Of a stretch of 64,000 nucleotides of DNA, positions 1 through 12,279 are shown in pieces (the first letter of the stretch is position 1; every line of letters begins with the position of its first letter). The position numbers were made by a program, and so were the translations under genes. Under the pieces are notes generated by a model. It was not told the origin of the DNA. It searched no databases and saw nothing but the letters and a program-made list of their open reading frames with translations. The stretch covers positions 317,196 through 381,195 of the forward strand of contig VWZW01004397.1 of NCBI GenBank assembly GCA_013397115.1, in the 5' to 3' direction. Origin of the DNA: Edolisoma coerulescens. Lineage: Eukaryota > Chordata > Aves > Passeriformes > Campephagidae.

Positions 1-230
1 CAGCCTCAGTGCCGGAGTCTCCGAGGAGCTTTGGGTGGTAAACAGCGATCCCAGGGAGGCACCAGAGCTGATAAAACACAGCTCATCCATCAGCGAGCAC
101 TTCTCACCTCGCCCGGAGGTCCCGAGGAGAGCCAGGGAAGTCACTGTCGGCTTTGGCACCGGCGAATGTCGCTGTGTCACCGCGAACATCCCTCGGTGCC
201 GCCGCCGCCTCCCTGGAGCAGCAGCTCAAG
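1..230 (+). other. CpG-rich candidate first exon (5' UTR or start of CDS) ending at a splice donor; 5' end outside the window
   Basis: I count 17 CpG dinucleotides in 230 bases, about one per 13-14 bp, whereas most of the window is strongly CpG-depleted. This looks like the edge of an unmethylated promoter CpG island. The block ends in CTCAAG followed by GTGAGC at 231, a near-consensus splice donor, and the sequence beyond becomes AT-rich at once. An ATG at 166-168 opens a frame that runs to the donor without a stop and encodes a proline/serine-rich stretch, but its Kozak context is weak (C at -3, T at +4). The exon may therefore be entirely untranslated. The likely reading is the downstream part of a first exon of a rightward gene or lncRNA. 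The gene is not recognised. A terminal exon read on the minus strand is the main alternative but would not explain the donor. Confidence 0.45.
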
Positions 231-3200
231 GTGAGCAGAGAGCAGGGCACGGGGTTTGATGCCACATTTTTAAGCTAAGCGCCCCCAAGCACCACCTTTT
301 TATTGTTATTTCTTTCCAGGTGTTATTCATCAAGGAGAATTTTGGGGGATGATGTTCAGGATGTCCCCTATGGCTCCCACAATGTTCCCCAAACGCGGCT
401 CCTCGAGGCCGTGATCACCCTGAGGAACAGCAAAACTGGAGGATCTGCTCTGATATATTCTGTATTGTGCCATAAAAAAATTTATTTGAAGCATTCTGAG
501 AGGGCAAAACGGATTTAGCCTGAGAACTGAAGGAAAGCTCCTTTCCCAGAATGTTAAAAAATCGACAGTGTTTCCTCAGATTCACTGGATTCCCACTGAC
601 ACAAACAATTCCAGCTGGGATCAAGGCATGCAACAAGGTTCTTCCTTAGCTTAAACAACTCTGCTGTCTTCCTGTGCAAATTAGGGAGCTGTCGATGCTA
701 ATTACCAGCTCCAGTCCCTTGTTATCAAACTCATGCTATTTGTGCACACAGATGAATCAAGTGCCTGTGGATCTGGGACAGATGCCTGCAAGTGCTCTGT
801 GAATGTAGAATCATTTTTTTTTAGTTCCTGCAAGGGAAGTAGAACCTGCATCTGAGACACAAACCACAGTAAAAATTCACCAAAAAGAAAACCCCCACAA
901 AAATGGGATGATCGTTTAGTGGTTGTTAGCTCTTAAAATTTTATTTCCTTCCAGATAAAATTATTTTATCATAACATTTCGATTTAGCCAGTAAAGGAGG
1001 TTTTAAAAAATGTTACTTTATGCAGCTGTAAACCTGGTTATTACATTATTCCATAAACTCAAATAATTTAAACATATAGTTGTTGGATTCCACAAAGCCA
1101 TAATTGAAACTGTTGTTGGGTAATTCTGAAAAAGGAGCTGCAAACCTTTAAAAAAGTTTTAACTGGTATAAGCAAGAGCACCTGACATTCAGCCTCCTAC
1201 ATATTTAAATAAAGACATTATTATTCAAGTACTATTTGTACTGAAGTAGTTCCCAGGCTTCCAGTCACAGAGAAAGGCATTTAAAGGGTGTAACTTTGGT
1301 TCCACATTAAGAATTGATGGGTGAAGGGATTTTTTTGTCAATATAACATTCACTGTGCGTTTATAAGCTCAAAGTCTGGGTGTCTCTGGCTAAAAGAGCA
1401 GACAAAAAAAAAAAAGCATTTTGGTGGTACAGGTAAATTTGGCCTGAAATTAAGAAAACCCTGCAGATAGCTCACGCCTTCTCCTGCCTTCCTATCCATG
1501 ATGCAAATTAATTTTGTTCAGATTGCTCCTCCAGTCACATGACTTGATTGTCAGTGCAGTTCTGCTGTGGTTGGTGTGTGTTGAGAGAGCTGAGGAGAGC
1601 CTGAGAGCTGGGGCTGGAGCGACCAGAGACCAAAATAAGGACCAGAATTGCACCTTTCTGCTCTGTTTGTCTCCTTATTGACAAGAAACTTCAAGATCCC
1701 CACTGTTTACAACAGCAAAATCAAGTCTTAAATCTTTTGGCTGAGGACTGCAGAATGAACTTGGGTGACTTTCCATCCCTCAAACATTCCCTGTCAAGAC
1801 TCATCGCATATTTCTTTGAATCACGTTCACTACTTTGATGGTAATATGGATTTTTTTTCCCCCCCTATGGTGAAGGTTCATTTAGTGACTCATTTTGCTC
1901 TCCTACGTAAAATAGCTTCTACATTTTTTTTTTAAATGCATAGCTGATTAAATCACAAGTAATTGCTCCTCAGAAAGAACAGTATTTTAAATCTTTTAGA
2001 CTTTCTGCCTTTCAAGTCAGAGAGTTCAATGAATCATTAGGCATTTCAGTGTATTAACAATTTCAGTGGTTTGAACAATAAAAAACCCCCTTTTTATTTC
2101 CTGCTCTGTTAAAGTTACTTTTGTTCTCACTTATTATCTGCTCAACAGAATTAGTGCTCAGTGATACATGCCACACTCTCCCAGTGTGGAATATATTGAT
2201 GGATGCATGTGTTATATCCAAAATACAGCAGTGATTTCTATTTGCTGAAGCCACAAACAGCCTTTAGCTCTGCGTGCAAAGCTGACCCTCAGCTGCTGTC
2301 CTGGGGAAAGCTCCACCACAAAGAATTGCATCTTGTTTTATTTAAAACACCCACAGGGGTGGCGGGGACAGAAGAAAACCTCCGACTTTCATTGCCATTG
2401 TTATGTGCGTGCCCTGAGCCCACACACACCAGCGCTGAATTGCCAATTAGAAAATAAAAACTGCTGCCAAGGGCCTGATGTACTGAAGGGTTGTATTATT
2501 GGAAATCAAAAAATCTCAACTAGGAGAGTCACTGTTGTTGGGTATTGTCAGGGTAAATGGGTTTTAATTGAAGCCAAGCTGCTCACTTTGCTGTGAGTGT
2601 CCTCCAGGACTGCTCACATGAATCAACAAGTGAACTCCTTCCTGGTCCCACTGACTGCACCAGCTGAGCATCCTCACCCTTGCAGAGCCAATCTTTGATT
2701 CCATCAAAGCTGCTGCTTCACTTTAAATCCAGTTACGTTCTTATCTTTACACTTAACAGAGGGATAATCACATTACTTCCACGAGTAGGTCGTCCAGGCT
2801 GGGAGGTGCAGAGTGTGTGGCGCAGGTGCTTAGCATTCCTCATGGTCCCCGGGAATCCCAGTGGTCCCCAAACCTCCTGGGGGCTGAAGAGAGGGTTCAT
2901 CCTCAGCCCAGAAAATCCCTCAACTTTCATACCTGACCTGAGAAAAGGTGCTGCTCTTGGTTTCGTTCTCAGCTGCCTGCTGTGATCAGTCAATTGTCTG
3001 ATCCATCATTTCACTTGAAGAAGCTCTTTAAGGCATTGACAGTGGTTTGTCCAGCTGGAAATTTCTGCTTCCAGCTGGAAACTCGGTGGCAAGGGGCTGA
3101 CATTTGTTTTCATTACCCACACGTTGTTTTGTTACCTGAGGAAATTGTGCAGAGAAAGTTTGTGTGGTACCTCCCCTGCAGGGATGAGTTAAGATGAGCT

Positions 3201-4139
3201 CCCCAGCAATCAATATTGACATTAAAACCATTTCTTTTCCAATGATAGTTGCATTTTATCCACATTTCACATAAAGGAAAAGGAGAAAATTACTGTAGAG
3301 TAAGTTTTTACAGATCCCAAAGAAAAGGGGTAGCTCCTTGGCATAAACAATAATTATTTTCCTTGTTACAGTTTTATAATACCACTTTTTTTTTTTTTGT
3401 CTTTACTGGCTCATTTTTTATTTCTTCCTTCTCTCTTTCTATTCTTTCAAATCTTAAGATTGGCTTCTCCCTTCTGTACATTGCTCTGCCCACAGTTTCC
3501 CACCCACCATCCCTCCCTCAGAAGAAAAACTGATGCTAAACTAATTAGCAGAGCTGTGCGGTGCATGCAGTAGCACAGGGGTTCTGGGGTTCATTTTTCA
3601 GGTGTTATTAAGTCAGAGAGATGCCCAAATGAGTTCCTTTGGGAGGTGGCCCTGCCAGCTCTGCTGCTGGGCCCCTTTTCGGGTTGTTTTACTGCTGTTT
3701 CCTTTGTTTCCTGCTGTAATTGTTGTGATGTGAAAGGAAAAGATCTTTAGAAACACTCTGACACCAAGCAGTCTGTGAATACTTTTGTATTTTTTTCTGA
3801 AATGAGGTGAGACTCTAGGCCTGGCAAAACTGGTGAGAGAAATGTCATCAGTGGAAAATATGATTTCTTGGCCACTGATGAAAAGGAGCTGCTGCCCAGG
3901 GCGATGGGAGATTCAGCAGCCAAGGGGATCAAACCTTCAGTAGATGCTGATGAGGATGTTGAAAGAACAGGGTGTGACTCTGGGACACTTTGGTACTCGA
4001 CAGCGTGGAAGGATCCGTTTCCAACTGACCAAACTGATCCTCTGAACTTGTAATTTAATAGCAGGATGCTGTTTAAAAAGGGTTGAAATGGAGAGCCTAA
4101 TTCACCTCACACTGAAGCACCCATACCTCCTACTGCAGG

Positions 4140-4172
4140 GTGAAAACCGAGTGAAAACCAGGTGAAAACCAG
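4140..4172. repeat. Three tandem copies of an 11-bp unit
   Basis: The unit GTGAAAACCAG occurs three times head to tail at 4140, 4151 and 4162, and the first copy has a one-base variant (GTGAAAACCGA). It is a small local slippage product with no evident function. Confidence 0.85.
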
Positions 4173-4743
4173 GTGTAACTGAAGTGAGTGGGGCATTTGC
4201 TGTTGGTTCCAAGGAGGAGGGGATTCTTCAGCTTGGCTTTTCCTCCTGCTGATGGCTGAGCTTCCATTCATCAAGCAAACAACATTCTGAGGCTAAAAAT
4301 AGTGGAATTCTCCACTCCCAGAAGCCTCAGCCAGATTTTCATAGCCAAGGTGTTTTGGGAATGACTCCTTCTTGTCAACACTCAGCCCTGGCTGGTTTCA
4401 CTCCTGGGGGCTCCATTGTCAAAAAAAGGCTTTTTCATAGACACTTCAGCTCTGATTTCTAAATTTGCTTTTATCTTCTCAGTTTGAATCAGTGCCTTTT
4501 AGTTAGTCAGGGAGTCTTCCATCAGATGTTCCAAACTGTTACTCTAGAGCCATCTCTGGGTGGCTCTTTAGCAGCAACATGGCTTTTATTGTATTTTAAA
4601 TAGTAAATTCAGGACATCTGTACTTGGATTACTCATTTTGCTCCTACTTTGACAAAACAGCACCTTAACAAATCAACCCTCACCCCAAAAGACCCATTTG
4701 TGCCCCTCTCTGAAAGGAAATTACAGTAGCAGCAACTGGCAGA

Positions 4744-4766
4744 ATAAAATAATAATAATAATAAAA
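4744..4766. repeat. (AAT)n microsatellite
   Basis: A short run of AAT/ATA trinucleotides in AT-rich DNA. Confidence 0.8.
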
Positions 4767-6305
4767 CCAGGCTGATCTTGAGCCACTCACAGCCATGCTG
4801 AGCAGGTATAAATCCATGTATTATTTTCCTTGGATGATGTTTTTTTCTTTCCTAGCACTTAAGTTCCTGCAAGCTCTGTTGGCAGCTTTTCCTGCCCCCT
4901 GTGCCCTGTTGTTTTGCTCATTACTTTGCACTGTGCCCATTTAAATTGCAACCTGGGCAAGAGTGATGAAGTTTTCCTAATAAAGGGTCTAAACGTGGGG
5001 CTGGGAGCAGGGCAGTCACTTAACTATCAAATGCCTGTGCCAATTAAGAGAATTTTGCAGCATCAACTGTTCAGCTCACGTTGGTGCTCTAAAAGAAGCA
5101 GATGCACGAGGCAGCATTATTTGTTTTAATTCCATATATACAGTCTGTTTTTTATTCTTTTTACTGAGCAGCTGCTTCTTCATACAAGCAATTCCAATCC
5201 CATGTAATCTTTTTTTTTTTAATGCAGAAAAATGTACCTAATTTATTTGTTGTTATGTATGGCTTCGGTGCTGATTGTGTCTGTGTTAGGGTGGGTTAAA
5301 ATTGATTGAAGGTGTCACGATTTGTCATTTTGCCAGAACCCCAATGGATGTGACAACATTGCTCTTGTAAAAGTAAAGAATTTTTCCTTTTGTTGCTGCT
5401 CCTTCCATTGACCCTTTCTGTTGTCAGCCCAGTTTGTTCGAAATGCTGCTTCCCCTCTCCCTGTCATCTCAAGAATGTTTCCTTCTCCCCTCCTTGGCTG
5501 TTTCCACACCAGAGTTAAATTCCTCGCTCTGGTGCTGCTGCACCAGCCTGACTCCAGCTCGTTTCCTTTGCATCCTTCTCCTTATTTTCCCTCTCCAAGC
5601 AGCCTCTGCTTAAAAGCTCTCCCTCTCTTTGCTCGAGTGCCTCCACAGGACAAATTCAGCTGTGAAACTTTCTGGAGCTCTGATCCAGCAGAGCACTTGA
5701 CCCCTGTGGGGTTGGTGACCTGCTTAAAGCAAGTGCTTTGCTCTGAAGTGGCAGCTCTTGATTTAATGTATTTTCTTTTTTTTTTACTCCATTTTAGAGC
5801 AGATCTGTGGGCACCTCTGTGTGCTCTTCACTCTTCTATCTCCACAGTACTCCAGAAATGCTCAATGCTCACCAAACAGCAACCATCACCCTGAGATGTG
5901 TCACAGCACAACCTGCAGCTTCAGAAATCAATGCAATGTCATAAATTCGACTCAAATGGCAGGTAAAGGGCAAGAACAGGTTCACTCTGAAGCAGAATGA
6001 ACTGAAGCCTTGGTATGTGTTTTTTCTGAACTGACAGAAACATCCAAACCCTCAGAAGGAGTGAAAGCAGCAAGGCTGCTGTCAAGCAGAATTTGGCATC
6101 CTCCACAGAGGTTCGACCCATATTTAATGGGTGAGAAACTACAAATCCCATAAAGCACCTCAGAAGAAAACCAGAACACTTTGTGCCCCCGGTGTCTCCT
6201 GCAGTTGCTGTTGTGTGCTTCCCTCAGCACATCCCACATTGAACACACAAGGATGTGGTTAAAAGCAGCATTTTACTTTAACCCGAGGAAAGCTGGTAGT
6301 GCAGA

Positions 6306-6369
6306 GTGAAGGTGTGGTATCTCTGATCATTTACTGAGTGAAGACGTGATATCTCTGATAATTTACTCT
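6306..6369. repeat. 32-bp direct tandem duplication
   Basis: Two adjacent 32-bp units start at 6306 and 6338. Both begin GTGAAG, share TATCTCTGAT, and end in TTTACT plus two bases. They differ at a handful of positions, so the duplication is not very recent. Confidence 0.8.
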
Positions 6370-6458
6370 CATAGCCCAGTTCAGTTTGCAGTTGTGCAAT
6401 TTCCCAAATACCTTAAGCTGAGGGAAAGAAATAAGAGTCACAGGCACCCAAGGCCAGA

Positions 6459-6487
6459 TCTCTCCTCTCCTCTCCTCTCCTCTCCTC
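6459..6487. repeat. (TCTCC)n pentanucleotide microsatellite
   Basis: About five or six uninterrupted CTCTC/TCTCC pentamers form a pure pyrimidine tract. Confidence 0.85.
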
Positions 6488-7678
6488 CATGTACACAAAT
6501 CACACAACACTCTCAGCCTTCTAACAAAGTGAAAAACCTTTTCACTGAGACGTCTCACAGCTTCAAAATCCACAGTTTGAAAGGAATAAATGCTAAAAAA
6601 TATGTTGAAGATAATTTTTCTCCCTACTTTGATGCGTTTTTGACTGCTGTCACCTCTTGGCGGGTGACATTGTCAGAGCAGAGCCGTCAGAGCCAGTCCC
6701 TGGCTGTGTGACAGAAAACAGCAGGATCCACCCTCCTGAGAGGTTCAACACAGCGGAAACTGAAAAGGCTTCTGTGGACAAGCCTGACAAAAATGCTGTT
6801 TTCTACCTGAGTTACCTGCAGTGTGTCACTGCTGTGCCGTGCAGAGGGATGTTCTGATCTACAGTGCTCGGGCTGCACCTCAGCTGCTGTCAGAGCAGAG
6901 CTGGAAAGTGGGGTAAAAGAGATATTTCTCTTCCACTCCACGTCCACCCTCAGCAGGAGAGGACAGTAAGGCTCAGTGGAAAAGCAGAAAATGGATATTG
7001 AAATTAGATTTAGTGACTATGAAACTACAGAATACAGCTGGCTGTGTAGCATCTGAAAAAACCATTAAGCTGGAAGATCATGTTATATTTCAGGTATGTC
7101 AAGCACTGGAAGTGAAAAAAACCCAAAACCCTCTTTACACTCGAAAGTAAGAAGAATCTTTGCAGTAGAACTCTAAATTGGCCCAATTTCATAACATCTC
7201 AATGGAAAACTTAATCAAGAGGCAAAGCAGCAAAGACAATTTTTAAGGTCATTAGATCCACTTCTAAAATATTATTATGATTAAAGTTTTAGTTATGAGT
7301 TTGCATCAACACAATTTGTCCACTGAACACCATGTAGAGACCACTGCAGACTTTCATCTTCATCAAAGCCCACCACAAATACCTGAAATTGGGAATGAAT
7401 GGGAGGCAAATGCCATTGGTAGTGGCAGACACGATTTGATGGAATGGCAGACTCCACATCAGCGCATTCAAAAGGCAGGAAACCTCTGGAGCCCAAGGCT
7501 TCAAACATTCCTCCAAGGGAATTCCTCCATTTCCCCGCTCTCTTTGCTTAATTTCACACAGATCACCCAGAGTTTTTCAGTGCTGACCCCGAGAACTGTT
7601 TGATTTTAGCTCCTTTGAGCTGCTCCTGGTGGCAGCTTAAATCTCATTTACTGCCAGATCTCTCTGACCTGGAATCAA

Positions 7679-7938
7679 TGCACGTCCAAAAATTAATAAA
7701 CAAATACATTTCACTGAGATTTGTGTTTACAACATGCAAAAAAAAAAGGGGGGGGGAGGGTTTGCAATATTATACATAAGATTAATGGTGTTTTATGGAA
7801 TCTGATANTGCACGTCCAAAAATTAATAAACAAATACATTTCACTGAGATTTGTTGTTTACAACATGCAAAAAAAAGGCGGGGGGGGAGGGTTTGCAATA
7901 TTATACATAAGATTAATGGTGTTTTATGGAATCTGATA
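7679..7938. repeat. Direct duplication of about 130 bp separated by a single N (probable assembly artefact)
   Basis: Bases 7679-7807 and 7809-7938 carry the same sequence, starting TGCACGTCCAAAAATTAAT and ending GGAATCTGATA, with the window's only ambiguous base (N, 7808) between them. The copies differ by a TTGTG/TTGTTG indel and in the lengths and purity of an A-run followed by a G-run (A10 then G9, versus A8 then G2-C-G8). These are sequencing-error-like differences around a homopolymer. A real tandem duplication is possible but less likely. The open frame that crosses the N is not a gene. Confidence 0.9.
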
Positions 7939-9545
7939 ATTTTTGTAATTATAATTCTGTGAGAAGGGCTTGTCTAGAAGATGAATGAAGTCTCTACTCC
8001 TGAAACCCTCCCAGTGACAGCATAATAAACTGTCAAGCCCACGCTGTGTGTTTCCAGGGAGCAAAAGTTATCCCCCTGTACAGATCCCAGTGTTTGCCCA
8101 GCCACTGGCACAAAGAACAAGCCAAGGCATTGCTGAAATCTTTTAATCTTCAACAGGACAGGACCCAAATCCCAAGTTCAAACGCCTCATACTGTTTGGT
8201 TTGTCAGAAATTTGAGGCTAGGCAGTGTACAGATGTAAGCTCTGCAAATACTTTATGAAAGTCTGAATGAAAATCCTGAATGCAAATGAAAACTTGGACC
8301 TCTCCTGACTCCTGCAATGTGATTCTCCCTGGTCTTTAATTTATTGGTGTTATCATTAAGACCACATGCTTGTGGCTTCTGTAGAAAATGTCATCCTGAG
8401 GCGTAGCAGAGTTCAGAAATATTACTGGTATTAAAAATTCTAATGGTAATATTGCTTCAGAAGCTTGAAAAAAAATCCCTTCTCAAAACGTATGTTTGAA
8501 AAAACCCAAAACTCCTTTCTTCATGGGATTTTTTGTTGTTGTTGAAATCATAGGTTTTAACAGCAACTCACAATTGAAACTGGATGTTGAAATGTCTTTT
8601 TGATATCTCTGGTGTCAGGAAATTTTGAAAACTCATATCATATAATCACATTTCCTTTAGAAGTTTATTTAACAGGATTTTTAAAATTAAAAGCTGTGCT
8701 AAATGTTAAATTGCTACATGTCATGTTAATAGCAGACAAAGAAGAGAAGCACGGTGTCAGGTTGGGTATTTATGTATTTCTGGCATTGTATAGAGCAGCT
8801 ATGGAAATATTCAATCTCTTTTGTTGTTGTTGTTTAATTATTCATCATTAATTTTTACTTAGCATGATGCGGGGAGCTTTTCTAGATCAAACTGTCTTCT
8901 GTTTGTAGCACAGTGCAACACGCTCCAGGGATGTTCATGCTCTGTTTGCAAGGCGGATATCAATGGAGGAGACTTGAAATGCCTTAAAAAATGAATGGTG
9001 AGAGGGACAAAACTGCAGTGGGGACACCTGGAGTGCCACCACTGGCTCAGCCTCCTGGTCCTTCCACCACAGACCACGCACAAAGTGGCTCTGGAGCACA
9101 AGGAGTTTGTGGTCTAAATTTTTTCAGAGAAATCAGCAGCAGTTTTGGTCTTTATCTCTCAGGGGTTTTTTTCCACACAGATGGAAAATGCTGCTTTTTG
9201 TCCATGTCACAGCCTCCATTCTGCCACTGCTCCTGTGACCCCTCTCGTGCTGAATAAAGCTACTTTTCCTCCGGAATCTACAACCTGCACTCCCTGTAGT
9301 CCTGGGACTAAATGATTTCATCTTGGTATTACCTGTATTAAAAGAACAGGTGAAGGAAAATCCCTTCACATGTTTATAACTCTCCAGCATTTCACTGCCC
9401 CAAATCACAGCCAGATGTTCTTGGAAATTAGAGGTTTTTTTATTCCAAGCTCAATTGAATGTGTAATTTATAATAGATGCATAAAATCAGAAACAATCAC
9501 ACATGGAGAGAAACAGAATTAATGTTTTCTCAAGACACAGAAGTC

Positions 9546-9569
9546 TTCTCTCTCTCTCTCTCTCTCTCC
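9546..9569. repeat. (TC)n dinucleotide microsatellite
   Basis: A run of about a dozen TC dinucleotides. Confidence 0.85.
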
Positions 9570-12279
9570 TTGTGATACCAAGAAACTTTCTTTCTGTGAC
9601 TTTAACTGTGACCTTTGAAAGACAAAAAAAAGAGAAATGTGTAATTATTGCCACTTATTTCCGTGATGTTCCCCTATTATGCTGTTCCCAGAGACAACCT
9701 ACGACGTTCTCTGCAGTGATACTCTGAGGTTTCACCTTTCAGCGTGGTCGTGGCTGGAAGGAAGGGGCTGGGAAGCAGCTTAAGAGCTGCCTCCTATATC
9801 TTTGTAATCTGAGCACTAAATCCCAAATGCTGCTTAAACCTTTTCCTTCCGAATCCCACATGAAAAGCTCTGGTTTTCAGACCCTTCTGGGTCTGATGCA
9901 GCATTCTCAGAGGTCCCAAGCACTCTGTGGTCCTTCTTAATTAACAGCAAGTTAGGCTGTTCTATAACCCTGGCATGATCCTTCATGGCTTTAGTTGGGC
10001 AGTATGAAAAAATCTGTCATGGGTGACATTATTATAGATACTAATCTTTGTGCTGTGCTGGAAGTTCCCTCTGTTTCCTCACATAACATCTTCCTTTTTC
10101 CCTCCTGAGCTGTGAATTAGTGCTTGGACGTGTCTTAAGTAACATTATGAAACTTTCTGGCACTTCAAGGTTACCCTTTTTTTCCAGTTTTCCTCCAGGT
10201 GTGGAGCCTGTGCTTGTAAGGGAAGGGGAACAGACACTAAAATGAATAAATGTTAAATTTTTCTGCTTTTAACACTTTTTAGGAGTACTCCCTTTTAACT
10301 TTAAGATAACTGAAGGACAAAACAATATATAAATGAGTGAATGCTCATCCTCTTAGAAAGTGTCACTATCATTTCCTTCAGCAGCAGAGAGCTGTTCAGC
10401 TATTCTCCCTTAAAATGATGCAGCACAAAGGTTTCATCAGCAACTGAATCAAGCTTTCATTGCAGCAGATGAAAATTTAAATTAATTCTTTTGCAAATTT
10501 CCAATTACCTAAATAATTTTGCATTGATCTTTGTGCCTCTATTGTAAAAATGTCTCTGCCTTTAAACATAAACCTGACCAATGTATGCTCTGCCACGGAG
10601 GCAGAAAGCTAAAATCAGGCAGGCAATGTGGTTTTCTATGGTCTCCTACACCCATGAAAATTATTTTAGTGCCCTGGGGTACAACATGATGTGATTTGTA
10701 ACATCTGCACCGGGGACAAATGAGACATTTCAAGTTTGCCCTGCCACAAGTTGCTGTGGGAAAGAATCTTGTCATTTTGGGTTCAGTCACAAGAGAGCTG
10801 GTCACCTCAAAGCCTCTGTGCAGCATAGGTTTGCATCCAGAGACACTGAGCTAAAACTTCAGTGCAAGCTGAACTGGTTGTGCCTCACTGGATTCCTCAG
10901 CACCATGTGGCTGCTTTTCTTTTCTGGTGCAAGGAACCAACTCAGACAGACCTGGTGCCCTGGAGATCCTTGAGGTGCTCTGATTGAGTCCCCTCCCTAC
11001 TTTCCCTGCACTGGAAGCATGTTTCCAGAGCAGATGGGATGTTGTGCTTGTGACCACAGACCTGCCCTGGGGTGGGAATTCCCAGGATTCGATGCAGAGT
11101 AGCCTGGGATGTACCTGAGCCCTCTGGAAATTTTGCCATGAACCAAACAGGCTCTCGAAGTGCCCCAGGTCTCTGGGAACTCCAAGGTGATTTAAAGCCC
11201 TGTCTGTTTGTGTTTGGTCCCTCTGCCAAGCAGAGCACTGACCTAAAGGGACAACCCCAGACTCGCTGGTGGAGACAGACGCTGCACAAGAGGAAGGTGA
11301 ATTCCAAGGCGTGCAGCATGTGGCATTCTGAGCCCATTCCCATCCTCCTTTACTGCCAGCTTTGCCACAGCTGTGAGAATTTCACTTCAGAGGAGGCAGC
11401 CAATATCTAAAAGGGGATAAAAAAATTGTCATGTGAAGGCGAAGAGCAGAATTTACTCCTCTGGGAAAAGGCAGCTATCCTGTTGGGAGATCTTCCAGAT
11501 TTCACCTGTGTTTATATTCTTTTAGTATGACAAGGAGACAGAATTGACTACTGGGTGTGAAAAGAAGCATTTCAAGCTGACACCTCAAGCCAAACTTAGG
11601 AAACACAAATTGTTTCAGTCCACGGAAAGGATATTTTATCATGGCTACTCCTTTCAGACACCACCTCCTTCTGGTTTGGGAAATGGGTCTTATGGCCTCT
11701 AAAAAGTTCTCAGAAGGGCAAAACTTCAGCTGCTGTCCAGCAGCTATTCCTTCAGGGAGATAAGTGCACTGACACTGTCCCTAAAAGAAAACTCTCAGCA
11801 AAATTAATGAGAATTCACAAGACTTGCACTTATGAACAAGAAACACGACAAACCTAAAAAGCAGCATTGTCAAGGCTGGCAAAACTCTCCACGATTCCCA
11901 GGTTTCCATGGGACTTTGGATGTGCATGATCCGTGATTGCCCAAAAGCCTGAGATCTGAGGAAGACTGGGAGCAAAGAAAGGATGAAAAAATGACTAAAT
12001 ACAGGAAGAAATAATGAGATACCCCAGTTTGCCCAAATCTACCTCGTTGTGAGCCTCTCACCCACCGCTTAAAGCAGCTGGATGTCCTTTTAGGAAAAAA
12101 ACTGCACGGATTGTGAACCAGGGAAAGGCAGCACCAGAAAAACCTTTTCCTATCAGCCCTGTGGGAAGGGGATCTGACCTACATTTGCTCAGGAGCCACC
12201 ACTAAGAAAAGCCTTTGAAAACGCAAATATTAATTCTCTCATCTTCCTCTCCCTGCTCTGCCTGCCCCCTCCCTGCCCC

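Noticed and set aside
1560..1700. LTR-like wording (AAAATAAGG, then TTTGTCTCCTTATTGAC)
   Set aside because: It reminded me of the R-U5 end of bird LTRs, but no terminal inverted ends, target duplication or U3 could be found.
5421..5894. 157-codon frame
   Set aside because: Composition follows a pyrimidine-rich strand. No domain, and overlapping frames are similarly uninformative.
7721..7936. 71-codon frame crossing the N
   Set aside because: It spans an ambiguous base inside a probable assembly duplication.
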